Assembly (NCBI GenBank): GCA_013399115.1
Contig: VXAA01000168.1
Span: 210,252-274,251 of the forward strand
DNA from: Anseranas semipalmata
Taxonomy: Eukaryota > Chordata > Aves > Anseriformes > Anseranatidae
Length of the DNA stretch: 64,000 nt
Reading direction: 5' to 3'
Both the position numbers and the translations under genes were made by a program. Positions 36,271 to 48,600 of the stretch are shown in pieces; position 1 is the first letter of the stretch, and each line of letters opens with the position of its first letter. Below the pieces are notes generated by a model that was not told the DNA's origin, made no database searches, and saw nothing but the letters and a program-made list of their open reading frames with translations.

Positions 36271-36873
36271 TGCCTGCTCGCGGCAGCTTTTTGTTCCCTG
36301 CCTACCTGTGACACTGCAGCACTGGGGAAACCGGACTCAATGGTGCCTCCTCCCCAGCTGAGTTCACGGAGGGGAGTTGTACATCTCATTCAGCAGAGCT
36401 GGCCCCTCTGTGTAGGCTCCAGGTCTGGGGGGGGCTTTTGGTCTTTGGGAGCCTTGGACTGAGACCAGAAGAGGTGCTGAGCGTTCAGCTGGTCTGCCCT
36501 CTGTCCCCTGCTGTGATGTATTGGTACCTGATGGCATTTAATAGCCCCAGCAGAGATGAAGGTGCAGCGCTTGGACCTGTTTGGAGGAGAGAGGTCGTCG
36601 CTGCCCACCCTGCAGTCACGGGGGGGACCAGGAGGACATCACTGCTCCCTGTGTTTCCTGCTCAGACCCAGGCACTTCCCTCTTCTTGGCTGCCAGCCCT
36701 TTGAGCTTGCCTGGCCCCAGAGGAAATTACTTGACCTCACACAGATGAAAGCTGTCTCCTTTCTCACTTTTAAGCCATGTTACTTGAATTCTTCTTAACG
36801 GGCATCAGTCAGTATAATCTACATAGGACAGGGCTGCTGTACCTGGCTGCTCTGGGAAGGCTGTGACACAGGG

Positions 36874-36915
36874 GACATGTGCCTGGTGACATGTGCACGG
36901 TGACATCTGAACAGG
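36874..36915. repeat. Imperfect 14-bp tandem repeat, three units
   Basis: GACATGTGCCTGGT, GACATGTGCACGGT and GACATCTGAACAGG follow each other without gaps, the third more diverged. Confidence 0.8.
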
Positions 36916-37819
36916 AGCATATTGTCAGCCTTCACATTGCCCCAGAACAGTCACAGCCAGAGAAGGACAGCCTTGCCAGCCTTCCTGCAGCGTGACTGCA
37001 GCACGAATCTGATGTTCGGGCTGGCACTGGCTTGCTGCCGCTCCCTCCTGCCCAGGCTGCATTTCCCTGGACCTGCACAGGATCCAGTGGCAGAACCCAC
37101 CCAGGCAGTAAAAGACCATCAAGGCTGTTCGCATCCACCATGGCTCATGAATCCTGTCTTATGACACACAAACTCACTGGTTCCCAATTCAGGAATACGA
37201 CACCAGCTGTGCTGAAGAAGCGCCTGGCACCCGAGTGTGGCTGATCCTACTCTTGCAGGCTGCCAGGCAGCGGAAGGATGAGATTGAGAAAGGTTATGGG
37301 TAATCATGGAAGATTTCTTCCATCCCAAGTACAGGAAGAGCCAAGCCAACTTGAGATCCCCCTGGAATTCTTCTGGCTGTACCCAAGAAATAGAAGATTC
37401 GGTCTGTTTTCTGCATTCACTGTCGCTATCTAGACACTCCTCTAGAGATCTCCTCACTTCTGCTCACCTACCCACAGCAAGCCTGACCCTTCAAGCGCCT
37501 TTGTCTTCCGCCCAAGACTCTGATTACTGCCACCTTTCTCAGATGATGCAGTGTTCAGGGCCCCTGCCATCCCAGACACAGCAAGGAGCTGTAAATCCCT
37601 GTCAAGAGTCATCCTGTTACGTGGGCCATATTTGCAGGGTGTCGTAATGCTTCCTTGTCCCCAGCTGGTTCTCCTCTAGCATGGCTTTCCTGCTCCCTTA
37701 GCCTCCAGGTACTGGTTTCTTTTTCAGGTCTCTTCCTCACGTCAGGGATATGCCACCTTTGCTGATATACCAGCTTGCAGTTCAACAATGAATTTAATTT
37801 TAATTCCTTGCTGCAGCTG

Positions 37820-37836
37820 TTTTTTTTTTTTTTTTG
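37820..37836. repeat. Poly(T) tract, 17 nt
   Basis: Uninterrupted T-run in intron DNA. Confidence 0.95.
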
Positions 37837-38670
37837 TCAGGATTATGAATTTGCAGTGGGAGCTTTCATGTTCTCTTCAGAGTAATTTCTAAACCCAGAG
37901 GAGCAGCATCTTGCATGGAACCACTTAGAGACCTCTTACAAAAGCAGCGTTGGAGTATTGATCATTTTTCCTCTCCAGGGACCCGGAGCGTTACAGATAC
38001 AGCTGCTGTGCAGTGTAGCCACTTGCGGGCAGCACCGCACAACTCTTCAGGATGAGAAGTGAAAAATAGCTCCCGTTGAAAGGAAAAGTGGTGCCCCCTT
38101 TTATATAGAGATCAATGATGCCTGGTACATTGGATTATCCCTTAAAACACCAGGACTTCAAATGCCAGGGTGCATGCACTCCTGATGCTGACAGGTTAGT
38201 GATATATAATGTTGTTTGGGTTACCAACTGAGCTCCTCTGTGCAATCTTTTCATAAGGTGAATATAATATCTGCAGTGATGTACCCAATGTTACATCAGG
38301 AGAGCCAGCCTATAATTATGCTTGAATTGTTTGAATGGGTTATTTGTCACTAGCACATTAGCTCACTCCATTTATTGCTGCCATTCAGGGCTGCAGCAGC
38401 CTTGGTGTAAACAGAGCTTGGGTGGAGATTTTGGTGCGTCTGTGTTTTTTTTAATACAGCAAAGCAGAATTTCTTTGGTTTTATTCTTTTTTGCTGGGAG
38501 AGCTATTCAGTGGGAGTGCTAGGATCAAAATATGTAAACCAGCTGACACAGCATAACTGATATGTTTGCAAACATAGCTCTCAGGTGTACACCTCATGTT
38601 AGACTTTAACATGGACCTGGTGGCTTTGTAGTGAACTGACAGGTTTTCCACCTTTCCATGTTTTGTGGTG

Positions 38671-38702
38671 GTTTTTTTTTTGTTGTTGTTTGTTTGTTTT
38701 TT
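38671..38702. repeat. T/GTT low-complexity tract
   Basis: A T-run followed by TTG and TTTG units. Confidence 0.9.
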
Positions 38703-38791
38703 AGGAATTGAGGCTTGCAGAGTGGGTTGTTTGTGCAAAGAACTGCTGCACGATTCACACAGTCATTGGGTAGCTGACCTGCCTTATTACA

Positions 38792-38810
38792 TTTTTTTTT
38801 TTTTTTTTTT
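38792..38810. repeat. Poly(T) tract, 19 nt
   Basis: Uninterrupted run of 19 T, the longest homopolymer in the window. It could be the complement of an old retroposon tail but has no recognisable element body beside it. Confidence 0.95.
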
Positions 38811-40130
38811 ATGGCATGCATCCCTGCAAAGCAGTACTGCTTGTATTGGTGCAAAGGAAGCAACCATCTCTCCTCTTGGCATCTGATTTTTCTAGTTAGT
38901 GATCAGCAGATATGTACTCTGCCCTAATCTGACCTGCGTGGCTCAGGGAAGTCTCTGAATCTCTGGCATCTTCTCTTGTTTGTCTGGTGTTGCAGACAGG
39001 GATTTCGTGGGGGAAGTCCATGTACATGTAATCCCTTGACATCTCAGGCTTGGATGGATTCTGTCCAGTAGCAATTATTCACCTGAAGCTTATGAAATGC
39101 CTTGTTTAGATTTCAGATCAAAATAAAATTAATTCCATTTCTAGAAGTCGATCTGCAGCTAATGTCAAATTCTCCATTGTGGGATTTTCACTTTAGGGTG
39201 CCCTATTGGACAAGCTGGCTTAGCTGGGACAAGGCATGTCCTGCTGCACTGCAGTGCTGTGGCTGACTGTGGGCTCAAGTCTACACATCGCTAGATTTTT
39301 GCAGCCATTTCCCAAGACTTGTTGCATTTCAGGTAGCTGAGCTGCGCTGTGACTCTTTTCTGGTGAGCTGTGGTAGGGTTTAGCTATGTTTGGAGGCCAC
39401 GAGAAAGCACTGGAGGCAGTTGGGGTAAGTAAGCCTGTATTTTCTTTGCTGGGAAGGGAGAATACCACTTTGGTTGTAACCATCCCTTGGGCTTGAGACT
39501 AAGCCAGCCTACTCTGGGTTTGCAACACTACCAAGATCTGGTGGAAGGTGTTTGCGTGGATGAGAATGGGAGTGGAAGCAAAAATCAATCCAGGGCATAG
39601 TTAGCACTGCAGAGAAGATATACTGTACCAAAGAGATGACTAAGCAGGATGGAGTTTTTCTTCTGATACCATGTCTTATTATTTGTTTGACTTTTCGGCT
39701 CCAAACTTTGTCCAAGTCAGCAGGTGATGTATATCCTTCACCTGCCAAAGAGTAAACACTGGAGTTGGCCGGGCAAGGCTGGTAAATTATTCTGTCACTG
39801 AATGTGGAGATAAACCAGTCCTCCTGGCTTTGGTGTAGGTTCAGTGTAGGCTAAATTGTCCAGGAGAGCAACTCTGCATGTTGACCTTTAAAACTCCTAA
39901 AGATACCTAATCCTTCCTTCCTTAAGATATGTGCTCAGTTTTCTGTATGCCATAACCAGTCTGCTGGGGCATGCTGCTAAATAGCATTTGTCACCTGAGA
40001 CTTTGAGCAGCAGGGAGTTGTTCTTTCCTTGCAGAAGGGACCCTATGGACATTTCTAGGTGAGGAAGAAGGGTTCTTACAAAGGGCTCTGCCCAGGGTAC
40101 TACTTATCTGCTTTTCTCAACACAGACCTG

Positions 40131-40145
40131 CCTCCTCCTCCTCCT
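40131..40145. repeat. CCT trinucleotide repeat
   Basis: Five tandem CCT units. Confidence 0.95.
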
Positions 40146-42514
40146 GCCATCCAGCTACTTTAATAACAGGTTGCCAGTCCTTCAGTGCTGCAGAAATAGT
40201 AACTGCCAGCTCCTTGGAGTGCTACTGTGATGTGGGGACTGCGAACAGAAAAGGTGACCAAGGAAACATGCCTTTCCCCATGCGAGCAGATGGGATTTGA
40301 GGATGATATGACCCCTTCCAAGTGAATGTTTGAGGCTTTCCTTGATGTCCTACACAAATCCCATGTGCACTAGTAGATCTCTCTCTAAATCCCCATGGGG
40401 TACCAGGACAGTTGGAGCGTTCTCCTACTCTTCAGGGAGGGGAAGAACTGGGCTCCTAAACCCTGGGTGGACACATGAGCTCCCTGCTCTCCCTTGCTTG
40501 AATTGGGAGTTTGTTGTCTTACCTGTGTCAGTGTGCTCACTTGGTGAGGAGCTGTAAAATCTCCTTGTCAGTGTTAGATGTCTGAGTATTCAGTGGCAGT
40601 CAAGTAGGTGAGAAAATCAGCTGCAATTGTAACTGAGTCAGAGATGCTGTCTCCATGTGTCATCCCTGGAGATCTGTTTACATATCCATTTGCTTAACAA
40701 TATGTTTGGAAGCCCTCAGTACCATTTCAGCACCATTTCCCTGGCCTATATATGTCTGTCTAATGCCCAAGGCAGTGAGCTATATCTGAGCTAGAATTGG
40801 TAACCTATGAAAAATCTGTTTTTTTTTTTCAGTAGCGCTGAATCAGATGCGTCTCTGATTAGCCCTTAGGTATGTGGGAGAGGGCAGGTTTGACGTGGGG
40901 AAGAGCAAACAATCCTCCTTCCACAAGAAACCCCTCTCACTTTTACCTTGAACCCAAGTTGCTGGATTGACTTTGTGTCCAGGAAGGTCCTCTCCTGAGC
41001 TGAGATCTGGCTGGAGAATCACCAGACCCCATAACCATGCCTCTCCCAGTAGGATTTCCAGGCATAGTTTTTCATAACAGATTCAGAAAAGGAGTGTGTG
41101 TCCTTGAAGGTACAGTCATGGTACAGAGCCGCTTCTCTGATGGGTCTAGGTTTTGCTGTGCACTGCTCTCTGTGACGTTACAAGCAGGGAGTGCTGGGAG
41201 CAGGCAAGGGCACGTGCCTTCTTCTGTTGTTTTGTTAGGATGTGCTTTAGGTACAAACAACGAAGTTTTATGCGGCATCGGGCAGTGGAGTAGGAACAAA
41301 GACGATGCAGGGGATGCTGAGTATGCAGAGCATGTGTTGTGCTGAAAGATGCTCTGTTTGGAGATAGACCTTCCCGTCCTGCTCGCCAGCCTGTTGTTTG
41401 ATCTGTGCTTTCTGCCTCCAGAGGGCAAGGGCTTTCGGTTTGCCGTGGGCAGGACCTCTACGGTCTGTTCAGCACTAAGTACTGCTGTTCCTCAGGGGAC
41501 TGGCAGTGTAAGCTGGAGTAACCGGGTTGATTGTCAGCCAGCCGGGATTGCTCTCTCTTAAAGAGCTACTGGCTGAAAGCTGAAGCATTCAGTCTAGAAA
41601 TAAAGCACACAATAAAGGCAAGAGAGATTAACCACTGGCAAAGTGTCCCAAGAGAACACCAGGGAATTATCCCTCTCTCAAGGACAAGAGTGCACTTCTG
41701 GAAGATGTTTTAGACCCTACAGGTCAGTGGATTTCACAGAGCAGTAGCTACCTGAAGCCTTCCAGGCTCCAGAGGTCAGCTTCTGTAATAATCCTCCTAG
41801 TCTTAAAATCCTGGCACATTGCTGCAGTCGATGTAAAGGATCAGCTCTGCGTTGATACCGCTCACTTCTTTGCAAAGCTGGGTTTTGCCAGCTGCTGGGC
41901 CTGGAAGAACAGGGCATTTGCTTTGAGTCCTGGTCCTTCTCCATGTAGTCTACCGAGCAGGCGTTCAACATACCTTGTTGCTTGAAATGATGTCCTTGTA
42001 AATCAGAAGGTGATTACCCCCTCCTGAGCAGCAAGGGTGAGTGGTTTTTCTTTACTGCCATGCTTTGCTCTGGATCCTGCTGCTTTTTCAACTTTTTTTT
42101 CAAAGTTCAGAGCAGGTAAATCAATCTGGCAATGGACTCTGTTCCCTCCACATCTCCATGCTTCTACATCAAAGAAAAGAGCTTCATATCACAAGCATGT
42201 TTTGCTTGCTCAGTTCCTCAGTGTCAAGGTCACCCTGAATGGGGTTCCCATTACAGCTTAGCACTTTCACCTCTTTCAATTTGCCATGCATTAGTCAATC
42301 TGGAGCCTAATGGATTTGGCTTTGCCTGTACCGTCTGAGATGTTCACAGCAACGTAAGAGGATTTGGGCACAACTTCCTTTCAAGTTAATGGAAAGATCT
42401 TGCTTGGAAGGAACCTGCTTGAGGATCAGAGTGTACTTTGCATTAATGTTTCCATTAATTTTAATGGGAGATGGTTCTAAATTCCTCAGATCAGCTTTGA
42501 ATATCTTAAATTTT

Positions 42515-42556
42515 GTGTCCTTTACCTGCCTCATCTAAAATGGGGCTGATGAGCAG
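42515..42556 (-). mobile_element. Short MIR-like relic (minus orientation)
   Basis: TTTACCTGCCTCATCTAAAA followed by TGGGGCTGATGAG resembles the reverse complement of the MIR core (cctcatctgtaaaatgggg). Very short, so tentative. Confidence 0.3.
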
Positions 42557-44989
42557 AAATGCTCTTAACTGAGCAGTATCATTATTGGCCAAGATGTCCT
42601 GCAAGTTTTTCTGCCTCTGCCCTCTCTGGAAATGTCCTGTTGTCTGGTGACCCCGCTGGGCTGCTTACAGCTCCCCGCACACAGGGTGGCAGGTCCAGGG
42701 TCTGCTCCCAGTGCAGAGGCTGTCTCCTGGTGCTGATCTCATGAGCAGAGCGACTCCATGTCCCCTGCTTCCCCTCCCTGTCTCTCCTTGCTCTCTGCCC
42801 TCCTGCTTGTCTGAACACAGCAGTGGTTAACTGTGTTCCTGAGCATCTCTCGCTGGTCAGATCACTGCTTGCTCGTGCCTCGTTCAGCAGAGCTCTTGCC
42901 TCCTGGGTTGCTGGTGGATGTTTGCATCTATCTCTTAGCTGTGCTGAGATCAACATCCCAATTGCTCATCACATCCCCCAGCCCCCTGGTGAAAGCCAGC
43001 CCTGGCAGCGCTCTTGTACGTGCTGGATCTCTGGCATAACCTCGTTTTGCTCAGACATCCCGGTTAAACAGCCTCATTTAGTAAAGGAGTTGATGCAGAC
43101 CCTGCTTACCTCAGTGTAATCAGGTTAGCAAGCAGCTGCACATGCACTTGTCCTGGCAGATAAGAAAGGCCCCACTGGCATGGCCCCGCTGTCTGTGCAG
43201 CCCAACATCCTCCAGACAGCAGGAATGGGTGGTCGAGGCAGGTGTGTAAGGAGAGGGGAAGGACTGGTCCCTCCCCAGGGTATGGCCCGGGGGCATCCAG
43301 AGGTATTTTATATTGATGAGCAGATCCAAATGCAGGTAACAAGGAGGTGGGCTGTCAGAAGGATACGGTCAGGGATGCGCAGCAGCCCCCAGGGCAGCAA
43401 ACAGTGCGTGAATTGCACCGGGCACCTGCACTGATGGAGTGTTTGAAGAGCTGCTGTCCTCAATGTGCTTGTGATACAACTAAATATGCTGGCGTCCAGG
43501 GCATGGAAGTACCCCTGGGAAGAACAGTGTGGAACTAGAGAGGTGGAGAGGCAGCTCTGTTGCAGTGTAGGGCTGGGCACAAGTGTCCAGGTTAGAGATG
43601 AGCAGGCAGGGTCTGTGTTACTCAAACAGATCTGGTGTGAACTGTTTGCAGGGTAAAGCTGAGAGGCTGTGTGGCAGGCTGCTCATCACTCCCACCTCGG
43701 CCAGCCCGGGGTCAGCTCCAGCCCCCAGCAATTAGCGAGACAGATTGAATCTAGATTGATCTGTCTAGTTGTGCAGAGTGAGCCGACTCCAGCAAGAAAT
43801 TCTCCTTTCCCTTTGTCTCCATGTTAAAAGGAAGGAGACCTTGTCAGATTTCTGGATAAATGGGAAGTACAGGGCAAGATGGAAATAAATGTTGTGCTAA
43901 TGCGTAGGAAGAATCATTAGGACAGAAAGACATCATTGATATGGCCAGGCTGCGGCTGATCTGCATCACTATGCTGAAAATTGTGCCTTGTGGTACAGCT
44001 TCTGCAAAAGGCAGAATTCAGCGAGGTCTCTGCTGTTTACTGTGTACGTACAGCATGTCGCAGGGGAGTGCAGAGACGCAGAGTCTGGTTCAGAGTAGGA
44101 GTTTTCAGCATCAGTAGCAGCCTGGACCAGTGATGTCTGCTGCACGAGATTCGTTGGAGTTGCCTCCTGGTGCAGTTATTTGATAGATGCACTCAGGTCT
44201 TTGGAGCCCTTATCCCAGTCAAGGGAAAGCTGAGAGCATGGGAAAGCAGAGGAGAAGGGACGCGTTGCTTCAGCAAATGTACAGGAGCGGGTGTATGGTG
44301 CTGAGCTAAGCTGGCGTCTAGGGGTCTCTTTGGGGCTGAGTATTTGGAAGGGTGAATAGGACAGTAGGAGCAGGGGCTCAGTCCTTAGTGGAAGCCAACA
44401 GAGGAAGTTCAAACATCCTCTTGTGCCACGTGTCACAGCAGCCGTTCCCGGGCTGCACCGCCTGAACAGGATGCTTGGCTGAATGAGGGCTGGCCTGCCC
44501 CTCTCGCAGCCGCACCTTTGCTGTGCTGTGATCAGCAGGGACAGCAAAGAGATTCAGCTGGAAAACTGGGCAGGATATTTTCAAGCAGGGCTGTTAACCC
44601 TGAAGAGTTCGGTGATCTGAGTCACAGCACAGCTCCTCAAGCTGTTCTGCCCACGAAGGGGTATCTCTTGTACCTGCAGTGCTCAGTTTTTCGAGGACAC
44701 CAGAGAAGGCAACCTGTGGAGTAAGGCAGAGCGCAGCAGCCAAGCCAGCAGGCTTTGCACCACTGCAGAGACAACATGCAGGCCTGGAGGAAACAACCTG
44801 CGAACTGCCTGGCCGCTCTGGAAAGCAGACAGAGACAAAGGATGCTTATCCCAAGATCCATGGTGGGTGCAGCCATCCCCAGGCTCCCAAAAGTGCAAAG
44901 GGATGCTCTCTTAGCTGGCAGAGTGATGTTGCTTTGTGTATATTTATCCAGGGCTTTCATCTGCACAGTGCCAGCACGAGAGCCGCTGC

Positions 44990-45180
44990 TTGTACTTGAC
45001 AGCTCAGCTATTGTTGCAAAGTATGATTTAATAGCAAGACTTGATTACAACATGCAAATGTAGCTGCTGGGGGACTATCTCAGAGGTTTGTGGAGATTAG
45101 CTGTTAAATTGGCCAGTGCAAAAACATTATTAAGCAGAGAACATAATTACTCATCTTGTGCTTCTGTAGTGTATAGAAGA
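44990..45180. promoter_or_regulatory. Candidate conserved non-coding element with an octamer site
   Basis: AT-balanced, non-repetitive block containing a perfect POU octamer ATGCAAAT at 45052-45059, a GATTACA-like site just before it and homeodomain-like motifs (GCTGTTAAATTGG, CATAATTACTC). The texture resembles vertebrate developmental enhancers; conservation has not been checked. Confidence 0.25.
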
Positions 45181-45649
45181 GACAGATTTGTTTAAAAGCC
45201 AGCAAGTCCTATGTAGAGAGAAGACTTGTGTAAATGCCACATCATGTCCTACTGTATGTTGCAGCATATTTTATTAGAGAAGCAATACTTAATAACAACA
45301 TTTGGGAACATGTGGAAGGAATCCATTATATTATTCTGCATCGTAAAAGCAAACCTAATGCCTATGCTATGTGAAGGCAGTGCAGATATTGAAACATCTC
45401 CTTTCGGTGGTGGTTGATTGCTTTTATGGAGATTGTATCATATGGATATAAACAAATCCAGCACTTCATGTGGAATCTAGGAGCAGGGTTTTAGACTCAG
45501 GCATCTATCTTCCCTCTGTGTGCGTTCCCTCTGAAATGCATCAAGGTTCCCATTAACACCTTAAACGTGGAAAGTAGGATTAAAGAGAGACTGTCAGCAC
45601 ATACAAAATGAAAATGTAGGTGTGCACTTGCTGTTACTTTCTACCTTTC

Positions 45650-45678
45650 AGTCCTAGGATAGCGATAGTCCTAGGATA
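45650..45678. repeat. Short direct repeat, 17-bp period
   Basis: AGTCCTAGGATA occurs at 45650-45661 and 45667-45678, separated by GCGAT, with a partial third copy (CTCCTAGAATA) following. Confidence 0.85.
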
Positions 45679-48600
45679 CGGGGCTCCTAGAATAAAAAGC
45701 TTGCATGTGTGCAAGGATGTGGGGAGGAGGATTGAGGCATGAGTAGTTTTTTAGTGCTGCAGACCTGGTTTTCAGAGCAGTTTGTGGTTCAGGGATTTCC
45801 TCCTGCCCCCTGGGTCCCAGTGGCAGGGGCTGGGCTTGCAGGGAGTGCTGGGTGGCAGCGCTGTGTCTCTGCCTACCGGGTGTCCTGCTCGGAGATTTAG
45901 CTGCCAGCTTCGGTGGGGAAGGGGGTGGTTTTTGGCAGGGAGCTAAGGGCAGGTCCTGAGCCTTTACACAAGCGAACCATCGCACGTGCAGGAAGCCTGT
46001 GCACAGCAGCTAGAGGGCTGAAGCCGGATTTAAAAATACATTTGGCTACTCAGAGTTCCAGACAATTTCAGGAAAATCTCTAACAGAGGAGTCAGGAGGG
46101 CTGAGTTAGAGGAGCAGCTTGTTGGTAACAGAGCGTAGTTTCTGCCAGTCACAAGTGCTGGTATGGGGAGCAGCGTGATGCTGGCGGGGCAAATCTGCTG
46201 TGCCACGGCAGTGGCTGCTTGCTGCTGATTAATGTCACTGGACGTTTCCCCTCCAGCATCTCATGCCTCCCAACAGATGCTCTGCTGAGGCTTCACTTGT
46301 CTGAGCAGGAGGAAGTACCCTGCTTAGATAAAGACTTCAAGGATTTTTGATGGGAAGCTCTTCTCCGTCCTTTTGTTGCAGCTCAAGAACATTTGTACAC
46401 CAGTAATTGCTCCCCAGGCTGGTTCCTGTGTGACTCAGAGCGGAATGCGGAGCTGCTGAGGGGCTGCTGGTGCGTGAATCTCAGCATCCCGGCACAATCT
46501 GTCCAAATCACTGCAAATTTGAATTCGCAGCCAGTCCTGCTTCCTCCTTCACTGCGTGTCTGTGTGCACACAGGCACACTGCCTTTTTCCTTACCTGCTG
46601 TATACTGGCACGTCTGTCATGGTTGGAGCTGCCAGCTGTTCCAGGCAGTGAAGTGGGGGAACGAATGCCCTGCTATGACCGGGCTTGTGTTTGGCTGAGA
46701 GCCTGAACCAGAACCCAGCTGCTCACCTGCCTCTCCTCCGTGACTCTGGGGCAGCCAGGAAGAGCTCTGACTGCATCCTCACAGCAGCATCTCCCTGGTT
46801 TTGTTATCCGCTGGCAAAGGGTAATCCTAAAAATACCTGCGAGTGGTTGCAAGCCAAGAGTGTCAGAGGGGGCAGCTCTGCAAAGGTCTTCTGTCAGCAG
46901 GGAAGAGAGGATGACGCATCTCATCATTACCAAGCATGAGGGGTTGGTGTCTGCAGCCAGCAGTGCACGTGGGTAGGAGCAGAGGCCAGGTATCTGCAGG
47001 GGCAATCAGCTTTGGATGGCTCAGCCCCGCTGGCAGCAGAGCAGGAGGGAATGAGGTCGCTGGGTGCCAAGTCCAGGAGCACAGGGCGGCGTGCTGTGAG
47101 CTGAATTGCTGAGCTAGGGCACACTTAGTCCCCATGCAGGCATGTCTCGTCTGCGGTAGTTTTTTCATAGTGATCTTTGACAGTTTGTACTGAAGCCAAA
47201 CAGTGGGAGAAACTGCATAGCAATATTTCACAACAATTTTGGCCCAACTGCATGAGGGCTGACTGTATGCAAGCTGTTCTTATCTCCCTAACCAACGTGT
47301 TCACGCTTCTAAGCTGCAGATCCAATGATCAGTGCTGATAAATGTAATAAACTTCAGGTGGTGGTACTGTTACAGTAGCAGTCCCTGATAGCCAGAGAGA
47401 GGAAGCAGAAGCAATGTATTCACCTGTTAAGCTCCCTTTTTTGTGTGTGTACAGCTTGGATGTACAACAGATGTGTCTGTAAAGCAGGTGTTAACGTGTT
47501 CTTAGAGGCTGGAGTGCAAGAAGTCATTTGTGTAATCCTCTTCTCTGGCAGTATTGAGGCTGCCTGTGCAAGATGGCTCCTAGCTGCAAACTGGGGAGCT
47601 GTAGGAAGAGTTGCACTAGCTCTTCTATGAATGATGGAGTTTTACTGCATTGAGCTGAATAGCACAATCTAAGGCAAAACCTGCTCATAACTGGTCCTAA
47701 GAGTTTGCCACTGCTTCTCTGAAACCCTGGGCTGGAACAAGGCTGTGATAATTAATGGAGGTTAAAGTCCTCGTTCTGTCTGTGAGCTGGTTGGAAATGG
47801 AAAAGAAGAACCTGTCACAAATGTGACTGGCTCTAAACTGCTGTCAGGCTCTCTTCCTTCCCTTCCCCTGCCCCAAGTGGAAAATCGTATTGGAAAGCAG
47901 CAATGAGAGCACTTAAATCTTTCCACAGTTCATTTCAAGCTCCCTTTCTTCTTCCCAGCCATTCCCAGGCCAGTTCGGGGCGCGGATGGGAGACTGCGTC
48001 TCTGGCTGAAACTTGCAGGATGTTAAATAACAATGGGAGGGTGGCTTTCACAGAGGATATGGTGTGCCTGGGTTGCACGTACCATAAGCTGTATTTCCCA
48101 TGCCTTGACATTCAGCCCATCCATGCATCACTTGTGAACAGCTTCCTTTCAGTGCGAGGTGATCTTGGTGTGTTATAGAGCAGGCTAAAATGGGGTTGGT
48201 ACCACTCCTGCTGCAGACAGAGGGACACACTTGGAAGTTGCTGGTCTCTGGACAGCAGTTAGTGAGCACAGGAAATGTGGGCAATACCAGAAGCTGTTGT
48301 ACCCCCTGTGGTGGGTTACCAGGTTCATGTTATCCCTGCCCTTTCCTGGATACTTGGATTGTGTGCTTTAACTGGCATGAGTCCCCTTTCTCTTGACACC
48401 TCTTGGCACAGTCACGTTGCTGCTGCAGGCAGTGGTTCTTAGTGGTTTTGTCTGAAACTGGTCAGTGAAGGGCATCTGGTGGAGCTTCACTGGCCTCCTC
48501 CAGATTTAGCATGTTGATCACTTGGAAAAATCTCCCAAACCTTTTACTCTGATGTTGTTGAACAACTCTTGATAGAGAGCTGGGCAGCTTTTTGGTGTCA

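Larger units (their letters stand above)
33617..45000 (+). other. DIS3L2: DIS3L2 28.1-kb intron, 5' part
   Basis: The intron runs 33617-61692 in phase 2. This part holds T-rich tracts at 37820-37836, 38671-38702 and 38792-38810, a CCT repeat at 40131-40145, a 14-bp-period imperfect tandem repeat at 36874-36915, a MIR-like relic at 42515-42556 and a conserved-element-like block at 36140-36270. I see no exon, RNA gene or intact transposon. Short open frames are unremarkable. Confidence 0.85.
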
